64,000 nucleotides of DNA, from positions 26,672,024-26,736,023 of the forward strand of contig OZ022353.1 of the NCBI GenBank assembly GCA_963989245.1, written 5' to 3'. Made by a program: the position numbers and the translations under genes. Origin of the DNA: Nansenia antarctica. Lineage: Eukaryota > Chordata > Actinopteri > Argentiniformes > Microstomatidae. Below, in pieces: positions 55,096 through 64,000 of this stretch. The notes below the pieces were generated by a model. It saw nothing but the letters and a program-made list of their open reading frames with translations, was not told the DNA's origin and searched no databases. The number at the start of each line of letters is the position of its first letter. Within the stretch, counting starts at the first letter, position 1.

Positions 55096-57480
55096 TTTTA
55101 ATTTGATTTGATTTGCTCTCCATTTATCTCGAACAAAAAACAACAAAAAACAACAAAAACAAACCCCCAAAAATAAATAAAAATACAAATAAAATAAGAT
55201 ATAATATTGAAATAAAATATATCTTCCTCGACATGGAAGCAACAGTCGGCAATGGCCCTGTTCGAGAAAAGACAGAAAGAAACAAAACCCACCTGGTCCT
55301 GCCCCTTCCCCACAATATTATACCATTACGCAATAGATTATCTATCAATATCAATAATAATATGGCTATCCACTATAGCGAACCAGGAACCAAATATCCA
55401 CAAAAATACCAGTTCACGTCATTCTCAAGCTCCTCCAACCTATATCCCTCCAAACCTCTCAATAGTATTACTTGTTTTCATTGTTACATCAAGGCCATTC
55501 CAAATGGCCACCCCACAAACTGAGATGCACCTGCCCCTGAGCGCTGCATGGACAACAGGCTGTTCTACATTCAATTTCCCTCCTAGACTACAACCCCCAT
55601 CTTTGCTCATGAACAAAACAATTTTTGTAAGTTGCCAGGGACCTTATTTTGTGTTACTTTAAACATGAATCGTGCAGCTCTGAATTTACACTTCTCCAGA
55701 CTTCAGTTTGACTTTCTTTTATTTTTTATATAACTGGTATGATCTCTATGAAGTACAATCCTTATAGCTCTTTTTTGCAATGTGCATATCTTTTGTAGGT
55801 TGGTTTAATATGCATTTCCCCAAACTTCAACACAATATGACAGATAGGACAGATAGGTACAATGAGTGTGCAATATAGAGTGTATAGTGATTTCTGATTT
55901 AAGATGTATTTAATTATACCCAGAACTCCCAAGCTTCTCGCAATCTTTGAGCACAGATATTTTCACTTTGTTTCCAGCAGAGTTTGTGGTCTATTTAAGA
56001 CACCCAAAAACTTGATTTCATATATTCTATTGATTTAGACATTTTCAATTTCCAGATGGAGTTCTGTATTTATATTGCAATTTCCAAATAGCATGAATTT
56101 GGTTTTATTCAGATTTAATGATAGCTTGTTTGTCTCAACCCAGCATTTTAATTTGTACAATTCCTTCTTTGCCACCTTTAAAAGCTGCTGCAGATCTTCC
56201 CCATAACATAACATATTTCTGTCATCTGCCAAGACAACCAATTCGACCCCTGTGGGCACCACAGGTAATATTTAAGCACCTTGATTTGTTCTGGCCTATT
56301 TGAACAAATTGCTGTCTATTACTAATATAGCTTTTAAGCCATTCAAGTGCGACCCCTCTGACACCATACCTGTCCTTTTTTTAAAAAAGTAGAATCTCAT
56401 GATCTATTGTGTCGAATGCTTTTTTAAGGTCAATGAATATGCCCAATGCATATTTCTTTCTCTCTGTACAAGTTGTTATTTGCTTCTACTAGCTCCATTA
56501 ATGCCATGGCAGTAGATCTAGCTGTTCTAAAACCATACTGACTATCCATTAGTAGTTGATGTTTTTCAATGAAATTGGCCAGTCTTTCATCATATAGTTT
56601 CTCTAACCCTAACCCTAACTCTAACTGTTATAATAAGGATACCGGTCTGTAATTGGTGAAGAGGTGTTTATCTGTTGAAGTTTTGTTCATACATTTGTTT
56701 ACCATATCAGTATATCAGTAAAATATTTTTATTTTTTTCCTATAGTTCCCATCGATATTGAGTCAGTGATTCTCTCTCCACAGTCCTCCTCAGCAAATCT
56801 CTTTCCAGTGCCGTTTATTTCTTTAACTAGTTTTGGCCCCATATCAACAACATATATATACTTATATATACTGTATATATATATGTTTTTTTTTTTTTCT
56901 TAAATCCATCCACCACCTAATTTATAAGGCTAATTTTCCCGTCATTGTCTGTAAAATGTTCTACTTTGTTTCTTTAACATTATTTTTTATTCTCATCTAA
57001 TAATCTGGTATAATAATCTTTCTTACATATTCTCATAATACTAATTAGTTTGTTTTTTGTATTTCTTCTATGTAACCCCTGCCTCCTTTGTTCTATGCTT
57101 TATACATACACTTTATAGAGTATACCTTTTCTTGTATGCATTTTGAATGCCCCTGGACATCCACAGATTTTCAGAATATTTATTCTTATTGCTACATTGT
57201 TTTAGTGGGCAGTTTTTGTCATATAGAACTTTAAATGTTTCTAGGAATAACCCATACGCTTTGTCCACATCTGATTCTTCATATATACTCTTCTAATTCC
57301 ATTTTAATAACTCATTTCTAAAAGCAGATATGGATTCCTCAGTTCTACTGTCTTGTATGTCATTTCCTTTGACTCCCTCTTCTTTCTATAATTACATTCA
57401 TAAAATGAAAAGACAGGCAGGTGATCGCTAATATCATGGATTAATAGTCCACTTGTTGTGTTACTTTCCACATTATTTGA
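55096..57480 (-). pseudogene. L2/CR1-group LINE remnant, minus strand
   Basis: Reading leftward: the end of the endonuclease near 57470-57400 (DISDHLPVF), a linker, RT fragment NYRPVSLLSQF near 56660, YGFRTARSTAMALMELV with FIDLKKAFDTIDHEIL near 56540-56395, and the catalytic region (LADDRN in place of FADD) and NKLSLNLNKTKFMLFG at 56262-56090. The tail is a repeat of AAATC near 55105-55120. Many stops and frameshifts; the L for F at the motif and lost frames make it inactive. Confidence 0.7.
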
Positions 57481-57559
57481 GGCTTAGTGCATGCTGACAG
57501 AGTCGCCAGGAATTTGAAAATGTTATACATGTGGTGGGTCTGCTTTGGTACAGTGTGAC

Positions 57560-58150
57560 AAGAGAGGCCACCCTGTACCCGGTTTACCTTCGACTCTGAC
57601 AGCGTGTGAGGTGGTCAATATACCTCCCACGGTCTTGTCCACCACATCGCCTGGGTCTAAAATAGGAGTCTATTTTGCGCCGTTGTCTGCTTTCTCCGCA
57701 GCATTCAGTTCCTGTGAAGAGAAAACTCGATTGAGATTAGTTAGAGTTTTGACACATTCATTTTCATGGAGAGGAGGTCGAAGCCACCTCCCTCTGTCTC
57801 TGTATCATGTCGGCAAGCTTTCTTTTAATAGATTAGGGAAACTAAACCGTGTTATGAATTCCTTTAAGAGGCACTTTATTACAGACTGCAGCATCCTCCC
57901 GTTTACACGGATATGCTTCAGGCCACCTTGAAAATCTATCAATCACTCCCATGTCCGTGAAGTCAATAATCACTTGGAATGGACAGGGAGGCATCGGATA
58001 TGTGTACATTTAAGTACTGTTTTAACGGGTTGTGTTTGTTACACACATCACAGTCTGAGATGAAATTCTTAACCATCTCCAAACCATAAGGGGTCCACCA
58101 ATCTCTCATTATTGCCCCCAAAATACTACTATTACATACGGCGATCACCG
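57560..58150 (-). pseudogene. Integrase relic of the retrovirus-like element
   Basis: The minus-strand frame 58148-57963 has WWTPYGLEMVKNFISDCDVC, the H-H-C-C zinc-finger end of a retroviral/ERV integrase. Further down, in other frames, come an IDFTDMG-like first catalytic region, RWPEAYPCK, and KEFITRFSFPNLL, which normally precedes the second catalytic Asp. A later PGDVV-like segment fits the integrase C-terminal domain. Multiple stops; dead. Confidence 0.6.
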
Positions 58151-58974
58151 TGCGTCAATAGAGACACTCCTTCTAGCGGAGCCACTTCTCCTTCTCTTGT
58201 CCGCGCTCAAATGGTGTGACACACTCGCTCCACAACACTTTTTTTCTTTTTCTTTTTCTCCTCAATCGAGGCATAACATTATTTTACAACGTTTGCAAGT
58301 GATATTTGAGCGATATCAAGCCAGGGAGCACTCAGCACCAGGGGAGCACCCCATCAACGCCGCCAAAGGAAAAAACCCGGCCCACCTCCGACAACTCCCG
58401 CGAGACCCAGAATATGCCTGGATATTTTTAGGAACTCTCGCGAGACCCGTCAGACCAAACCCGGACTCTCCCCCAGCAACGCCGATGAAACACCCCCCAG
58501 TTGCTCCAGGGCGCCTCACTCAACTATCCCTTTTAACAGTAATAATTACAATAATAATAACAATTCCAACTATGATTTACATACAATATTACGTAACACC
58601 TTTGCATGAGGTTAGAATTATAAGGTTCTATCTCCGTTTAGGGTAGTTCAGAGACACTGAGCGTCAACGTTTTTACATTCCATTATGTTTTGTGAGATGG
58701 AACCTTTGTATTTTATGAATTACCCACTCAAAATGTCAACATTTTAAAAATACCACCACACATTAATAAACCACTTAATGGATCAGATTATGCAAAAAAC
58801 TCAATTTTGACTAAAATGATGATAGAACCTTATAATCCTAACGTCACAATTATTTTAGCGCCCGCTGTGAGGGGAGGCACGCTAAATAGGACCTTCACCG
58901 GACTGCAGTCCTGTCGTGAACGCTACCCTATCCGCAATGTCCTACACTCCTCACTTGGTTTGCAAGGTATTTCA
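58151..58974. other. Non-coding interior of the retrovirus-like element
   Basis: Contains one 149-codon plus-strand frame with no recognisable domain, low-complexity ATAATAATAAC, and AAGGTTCTATCTCCGTTTAG near 58620, which resembles the 26-bp tandem at 36576. No confident gene. Confidence 0.4.
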
Positions 58975-59200
58975 ACCTTCGGGGCCTGGGCCTGATTACC
59001 CCTGGTTACCCCTGGGGCCTGGGCCTGCATGATTACCCCTGGATACCCCTGGGGCCTGGGCCTGATTACCCTTGGTTACCCCTGGGGCCTGGGCCTGCAT
59101 GGTTACCCCTGGCTACCCCTTAATAGGACTATAGTGTCCTTTCCTGGGGCCTGGGCCTGTCTACCCCTGGTTACCCCTTAATATGGACTTAGCTACTGTC
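58975..59200. repeat. Minisatellite GGGGCCTGGGCCTG...TTACCCCTGG
   Basis: About six irregular units of GGGGCCTGGGCCTG, GATTACCCCTGG and TTACCCCTGG, 32-50 bp each, with strong G/C asymmetry. Confidence 0.88.
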
Positions 59201-59510
59201 CCTTCCTTAGACCTCGGCGGGTCTATTACACGTTAATACAAGATGTGCTTAAATATCAGACAGTGGTGTTCAATAATGTATAGAATGTCAATTTAATTAA
59301 TGATTCACTTACTTTGTGACGGATCTTCAAAAAACACAGATCAGAATGGGTATGACACACGATTCAGACCCAGCACTTCCACCTAGAATACTATTGTCTA
59401 CCTAAGCAGATTTCATTAAATGGCTCTGCTCACCTCTTTTGTTTTGGTACCGTGGAAGTGCTTAGTCCGAATCCAGCCTCGCCCACTCCTCCTTGCATCC
59501 CGTTGAAAAT

Positions 59511-59526
59511 CACGTCGGGGTCACCA
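59511..59526 (-). other. Primer binding site, tRNA-Trp type
   Basis: TGGTGACCCCGACGTG on the minus strand, complementary to the 3' end of tRNA-Trp, four bases from the residual 5' LTR end at 59531. The same site is used by the Gypsy element at 16037. Confidence 0.65.
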
Positions 59527-59565
59527 ATTTTGTAAGGTGGTCAACTTCTCCAGAATTGAGAGAAG

Positions 59566-59903
59566 TGGACGGATTGATGGCAGCTGCTGGATTGAAAAAA
59601 TCAGGTGTAGTGCTGAGGCACAAATGTGTACATTTCAAGCCTGCAAACTGCGACACTTTAAATGAATGTGCAATAACACTATGTGCAATATGACAACCCT
59701 AGTCGTCTTATCTGTACAGTATAGTATAGTGGATAGTGTACATAGCCTTTATTTATGTAAACCAGCTCCTTTCCCTTCTTGTTTTTGTAGTTTTTTTTTT
59801 CTCTTTCCTAGCACCAGGGGAGCCACCCCTCCCAAATTTCGTTGTTTGGTACCTGTACTATAGCAATGACAATAAAGACCATTCATTCATTCATTCATTC
59901 AGA
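59566..59903 (+). mobile_element. 3' part of the L2-like LINE
   Basis: 3' untranslated region from GGACGGATTGATGGCAGCTG to the CATT repeat tail, resuming the LINE begun at 49380. It ends exactly where the 31-bp minisatellite resumes. Confidence 0.85.
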
Positions 59904-60490
59904 TAGTAGGTATTACAGCTCACCTGCAGGTAGATAGTAGGTATTACAGCTCACCTGCAGGTAGATAGTATGTATAACAGCTCACCTGCAGGTAGATAGT
60001 AGGTATTACAGCTCACCTGCAGGTAGATAGTATGTATAACAGCTCACCTGCAGGTAGATAGTAGGTATTACAGCTCACCTGCAGGTAGATAGTAGGTATT
60101 ACAGCTCACCTGCTGGTAGATAGTAGGTATTAGAGCTCACCTGCAGGTAGATAGTAGGTATTACAGCTCACCTGCAGGTAGATAGTAGGTATTACAGCTC
60201 ACCTGCAGGTAGATAGTAGGTATTACAGCTCACCTGCAGGTAGATAGTAGGTATTACAGCTCACCTGCAGGTAGATAGTAGGTATTACAGCTCACCTGCA
60301 GGTAGATAGTAGGTATTACAGCTCACCTGCAGGTAGATAGTCAGTATTACAGCTCACCTGCTGATAGATAGTAGGTATTACAGCTCACCTGCAGGTAGAT
60401 AGTAGGTATTACAGCTCACCTGCAGGTAAAGAGTAGGTATTACAGCTCACCTGCAGGTAGATAGTCAGAATTACAGCTCACCTGCTGTTG
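59904..60490. repeat. 31-bp minisatellite, about 19 units, upstream of the NLR gene
   Basis: Unit AGATAGTAGGTATTACAGCT followed by CACCTGCAGGT. Almost all units are perfect; a few have GTCAGTATT, CTGCTGGT or AAAGAGTAG. One or two units left of the LINE insertion lie at 49340-49379. Each unit carries the palindrome ACCTGCAGGT with CACCTG, a class of E-box bound by Snail/ZEB-type repressors; a regulatory role is inference. Confidence 0.93.
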
Positions 60491-60511
60491 TGTTATTCTC
60501 GGTGATACAAA

Positions 60512-62362
60512 ATGAGTTTTGACAGCACAGAGGTTATAAACCAAGACTGTAAACATTGTAGAGAGCTCAGAGAAACCGCACATTCAGCCATGGAGCACTT
60601 GGCCAGTGGGGGGTCAAACCAAACTATCTCCACTCCTACAGCTCATTTGTTCATCTATTCTCAGAGATCCACAATGGCTCCTGTCCTTGACATGCTGCTG
60701 GCCACTCTGGAGGAGCTGGACCAGAAAGAGCTGAATAAGTTTATATGGCGCCTGACTAAGAATGTACCAGAAGGCTTCCTTCACATTCCAACGAGCCAGC
60801 TGAGATATGGAGCTGAGAGGCAGGACATTGTGGATAAGCTGGTGGACACCTACAACCCTGATGGGGCTGTGAAGATCACACTGGTGATCCTGAAGAAGAT
60901 GATGCAGAACGAGCTCGTTGAAACATTGAAGACAGACTATGAGGAACATATCACAAGTGAGTTACATTCATGTTAAAGACTGACACAAACAGGCACACAG
61001 GCACACGCTTGCAGGCACAGATCAATACACACACTTGGATATTTTATTTGGGTAAAATTAAAGCATCACATCAAAGATCGCTAAAAAATCAAATGTGTAT
61101 ATATAAATTAGTATAAATCTTGTCACCATTCTCTCACTAAACCAACTTGCCATCATATGGGAATGCTTGTAAATTGTGATTATTGAAAGTCTAAAAGCAA
61201 TAGCAATCAGGTCCACAGTATGTTCATGCCTAGCAGTGTAAAAGCCTTTGAGTGTAACCGAGTTGAGAGGATAGTCACTCCTCACGTTGAAATACACCCA
61301 TCCATGCCATTCAGCTTTCGGTGGCGTATTTGGTTAACATTGGGTGTTTCGGTGGGCAGTATAGTGTGTTGGCAATACAGAGGACACAGATGTGAGACTT
61401 GTGTTAGCTTGTGTATGAGGAAGCAATACTGTGTGTGGCAGCATGACGCCGGTTATATTGGTGCCATGACTCTGCAGAATCTGCAACTGTGCTCAGCTCA
61501 ATGGCTGGGGTCGGTGTGGAGTGAGCTCAGAGGATGACTGTTACTGGGTTGAAAAAGTGATAAACTCAGTTGAAATAACCCCTCATGCACCAATTGGTAG
61601 TTTTCTTTCAGTAGCATAGCTGGTTACACTGTTGTTGGCAGCATGACACCTGTTACATGCTGTGTAAGCATGATAAATGCTGTGTAAGCCAGTGACTTCG
61701 CTTTAACAGTAAAGATAAGTGTGTCTTCGCCAGTGGCAGCCATTTTGCACTTTGTGTATGTGACACAGAACTGTCAACCAAATCAAGAGCAGCAGGTTTC
61801 CCTTGAGTCCTGAGCAGGCCAGTGTTGTAGTAGCTGAGTCCTGAGCAGGCCAGTGTTGTAGTAGCTGCATCTGAGCAGGCCAGTGTTGTAGTAGCTGCTT
61901 CTGAGCAGGCCAGTGTTGTAGTAGCTGCATCTGAGCAGGCCAGTGTTGTAGTAGCTGCATCTGAGCAGGCCAGTGTTGTAGTAGCTGCTTCTGAGCAGGC
62001 CAGTGTTGTAGTAGCTGCTTCTGAGCAGGCCAGTGTTGTAGTAGCTGCTGGGATGTCTTCTCAAAGCACAAAAAGTTGTCGTGTGTGTGGTATGCACACA
62101 CACACACACAAACACATTGGAGCTGTGCCTGTTTCCATGTTCTAGCCGGCTTCTAGTCATATAGTGTTGATTAGGTTGATTACTAGTGATAATAACAGTG
62201 ATTAGTGTAACTACAGTGAGATATGATGATAATCATCAGACGAATAACTGGATTGTTGTTTTTTCCAGATACAGAGCAAACAGGCCGAGACCGACTGAAA
62301 CGTAATAAAGGTCAGTTCCACCTTTGTGTTGCAAAAGCAACTGATTATAAAAATGACAATAC

Positions 62363-62394
<32 letters not shown>

Positions 62395-64000
62395 TATTCT
62401 AACCTGCAGCTGAGGTTTAGTAAAAGCGATCATCATGAATTAGATTTCAATGATAGTAATCACAATAATATTGATATAAATCACAATATTGAGTGAACTT
62501 GTGTTGTTTTTACCAGACCCAGTGCTGTGTGCAGTCCGAGACCAACTGAAATCCTCTTTAAAGGAGAGGTCTAGCCGGACATTTGAGGGGACATTAAATG
62601 CAGGCATTCGCATCAATATAAACGACACCTACACCGACCTGCACATGATCAAGGGGGCCTGGGGAGGGGTCAGTAGTGAGCATGAGGTCATTCCATCCAT
62701 AAGCCCAGCCACAGGAGAGACCATCAAGACCAGCGACATGTTCAAACAGAAAGATAAGAAAAAACAGCTGACCGTAGGCGTCGCTGGTGTGGGAAAGACG
62801 TTCTGTGTGGAGAAGACGATTCTGGACTGGGCAGAAGGAAAAGAAAACCAGCACATTGATTTCTTGTTTCCACTTGCTTTTCGTGACATGAATCATGAGG
62901 AAAAAGCCTGTAGTCTGGTGGAAACGCTTATGAAAGAATTCCCTAACATGGATCCAAACTCATGGATCAAGACTCTGGGACCGGAATCTAATATTCTGTT
63001 CATCTTGGATGGCCTGGACGAGAGTCGACTACGTCTGGACTTTAAAAAGGTACTAAGAGACGTGACAGAGCGAGCCTCCATTGATGTCCTGATCACAAAC
63101 CTCATCGCAGGAAAGCTCCTCCCCTCTGCTCTCATCTGGATAACCTCCCGACCTCCAGCAGCCAAGCAGATTCCCCGAGTGTACATTGACCAATGGACAG
63201 AGATACGAGGGTTTGATGATGAACAGAAGGTGGTCTACTTCAGGAAAAGATTCAGTGATGAGAACCACCTGGCCGAAAGCATCATCAACCACGTGAAGTC
63301 ATCAAGGAGCCTCTACATCATGTGCTCCAATCCAATGTTCTGTTGGATCTCGGCTGATGTTCTCGGGAGACTGTTGCGTGTGTTGCGTGGAGCAGAGAGC
63401 GTAGAGATGCCCAAGATTCTTCTGACTGAGATGTACATAAACTTCCTGAAATCTCAGTTTGACAAAATGAATGTAGCAAAGACTGAAGAAGGAAAAATCA
63501 TTCTTCAGCTTGGACAGTTGGCCTTCCGCCAGCTGCAGAAGGGACATCTGATCTTCTATGAGCAAGACCTGAGAGAGAGTGGCATTGATGTCAAAGACGC
63601 CTCAGCCTACTCAGCTTTATGCACTCAGATCTTTCGGGGAGAGGGGGAGACCGGTCCTAGACCGATGTTCAGCTTTATGCATCTGAGCATCCAGGAGTGT
63701 CTTGCTGCTTTATTTGTGATCCTCACATTCAACGAGAGCAATGAGAATCCACTGGTCAAACAGAAATTCGCACACTGGAAGCTATGCTCAACACTCAGAC
63801 GCAAACCTCTGGTTCACTTACACAAGACTGCAGTGGACATGGCCTTAAAGAGTGAGAATGGACACCTGGACCTGTTCCTGCGCTTCCTCCTGGGCCTCTC
63901 ACAGGAGTCCAATCAGAATCTCCTACCAAGCCTTCTGACACAGACAGGAAGCAGCTCACAGACCAATGAGGAAACAGTCAAGTACATCAAGAAGAAGATC
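60512..64000 (+). CDS. PYD-FISNA-NACHT receptor (fish NLR), 5' part, runs off the window
   Basis: Exons 60512-60956, 62269-62310 and 62517-64000 join in phase with GT-AG borders. Exon 1: a pyrin domain from MAPVLDMLLATLEELD to MMQNELVETLK (death-fold adaptor domain). Exon 2: 14-codon linker. Exon 3: FISNA (SSRTFEGTLNAG ... TYTDLHMIKGAWG ... HEVIP), then NACHT with Walker A GVAGVGKT at 62777-62800, Walker B LFILDGLDE at 62996-63022, sensor WITSRP at 63137-63154 and winged-helix MHLSIQE near 63677. All ATP-binding motifs are intact. LRRs and any B30.2 domain would lie beyond 64000. Start: ATG 60512 gives 54 extra residues of no known domain; ATG 60674 begins the PYD proper and is preceded by an acceptor-like TCTATTCTCAG, so an upstream exon may splice there. 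Likely a cytosolic inflammasome-type sensor; ligand unknown. Confidence 0.9.
60957..62268 (+). other. Intron 1 of the NLR gene, with 30-bp minisatellite
   Basis: Starts GTGAGT and ends TTTTTTCCAG. Holds the tandem at 61796-62048 and a CA run at 62095-62110. No other gene is visible; frames here show no domain. Confidence 0.85.
61796..62048. repeat. 30-bp minisatellite in NLR intron 1
   Basis: About eight units of CTGAGCAGGCCAGTGTTGTA followed by GTAGCTGCWT, very uniform. The uniformity implies recent expansion, so length variation between individuals is likely. Confidence 0.93.

Larger units (their letters stand above)
51133..59559 (-). mobile_element. Decayed retrovirus-like element with nested LINEs and SINE
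   Basis: The minus strand has, in order: last 29 bases of a 5' LTR (59559-59531), tRNA-Trp-type primer site TGGTGACCCCGACGTG (59526-59511), integrase relic (58150-57560), envelope-tail relic (52740-52215), polypurine AAAGTGGGGATT, and a full 3' LTR (52081-51133). The 5' LTR is almost entirely missing and fused to LINE sequence. Two LINE remnants and a SINE lie inside. All frames are broken; an old element. Confidence 0.7.

Noticed and set aside
56606..56635. Interstitial telomere-like CCCTAACCCTAA
   Set aside because: Only about four imperfect units inside a decayed LINE; too short to mean a telomere or fusion.
57545..57931. A 128-codon plus-strand frame
   Set aside because: The opposite strand carries recognisable integrase relics over the same bases, so this is a shadow frame.
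61220..61537. A 105-codon frame in NLR intron 1
   Set aside because: No domain or conserved motif, no supporting splice context; likely chance.

Overview
The window reads as a vertebrate, most likely teleost fish, chromosome. The evidence is an NLR gene with the fish-specific FISNA-NACHT arrangement, GT-AG introns, tRNA-derived SINEs with an L2-like tail, CA/GT and AG microsatellites, and a dense mix of hAT-type MITEs, Ty3/Gypsy elements, LINEs and tyrosine-recombinase (Crypton/KIAA1958-like) genes. I cannot name the species. Only one clearly cellular gene is seen: the 5' part of a PYD-FISNA-NACHT receptor at 60512-64000, which runs off the right edge. Nearly everything else is mobile DNA, much of it nested, and many insertion boundaries can be fixed to the base from target-site duplications (TSDs).

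Layout. 1-4.3 kb: hAT (ZMYM1-like) remnant, a long hairpin, an inverted-repeat pair enclosing a CXC-type cysteine-rich gene fragment and a LINE remnant. 3.9-10.4 kb: a tyrosine recombinase gene (copy A, minus strand) broken by a 477-bp hAT MITE (TSD GTGCTCAT) and by a complete Gypsy element (5180-9808, TSD TGAAT). 10.4-12.95 kb: 5'-truncated LINE with a long reverse transcriptase ORF. 13.4-14.0 kb: BED-finger hAT remnant. 15.2-24.3 kb and 35.6-38.3 kb: two copies of one duplicated block (SINE + MITE + GATATC/ACTAGT repeat). Each copy carries different later insertions, so each serves as the empty site for the other. The left copy received an apparently intact CsRn1-like Gypsy element (16037-20569, LTRs identical by eye) and a 3.1-kb element with 8-bp TSD (20973-24060) that contains a second tyrosine recombinase gene (copy B). 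The right copy received a 555-bp solo LTR.

24.2-31.5 kb: a 7.3-kb foldback-like structure with about 30-bp terminal inverted repeats, about 1-kb near-identical inverted arms and inverted satellite arrays, inserted in a LINE 3' end. Its satellite is split by a non-coding LTR element (25848-28695, TSD CACTC). 32-49.3 kb: four copies of a module with conserved splice-like signals, probably duplicated 5' non-coding exons of NLR genes, each loaded with DNA transposons (32540-33794, 40067-41889, and a nest at 42395-47187). 49.4-59.9 kb: an L2-like LINE that landed inside a 31-bp minisatellite and was later split by a decayed retrovirus-like element, itself filled with two LINEs and a SINE. 59.9-60.5 kb: the main body of that minisatellite, about 19 units each carrying CACCTGCAGGTA, abutting the first exon of the NLR gene.

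How the parts act together: the NLR gene is the functional end of the window, and the material to its left looks like an NLR-cluster flank that has expanded by local duplication and transposon nesting. The least conventional objects are the tyrosine recombinase gene framed by cut-and-paste-type ends with a clean 8-bp TSD, the two AGCAATA-ended hairpins, the foldback element, and the E-box-like minisatellite against the receptor's first exon.
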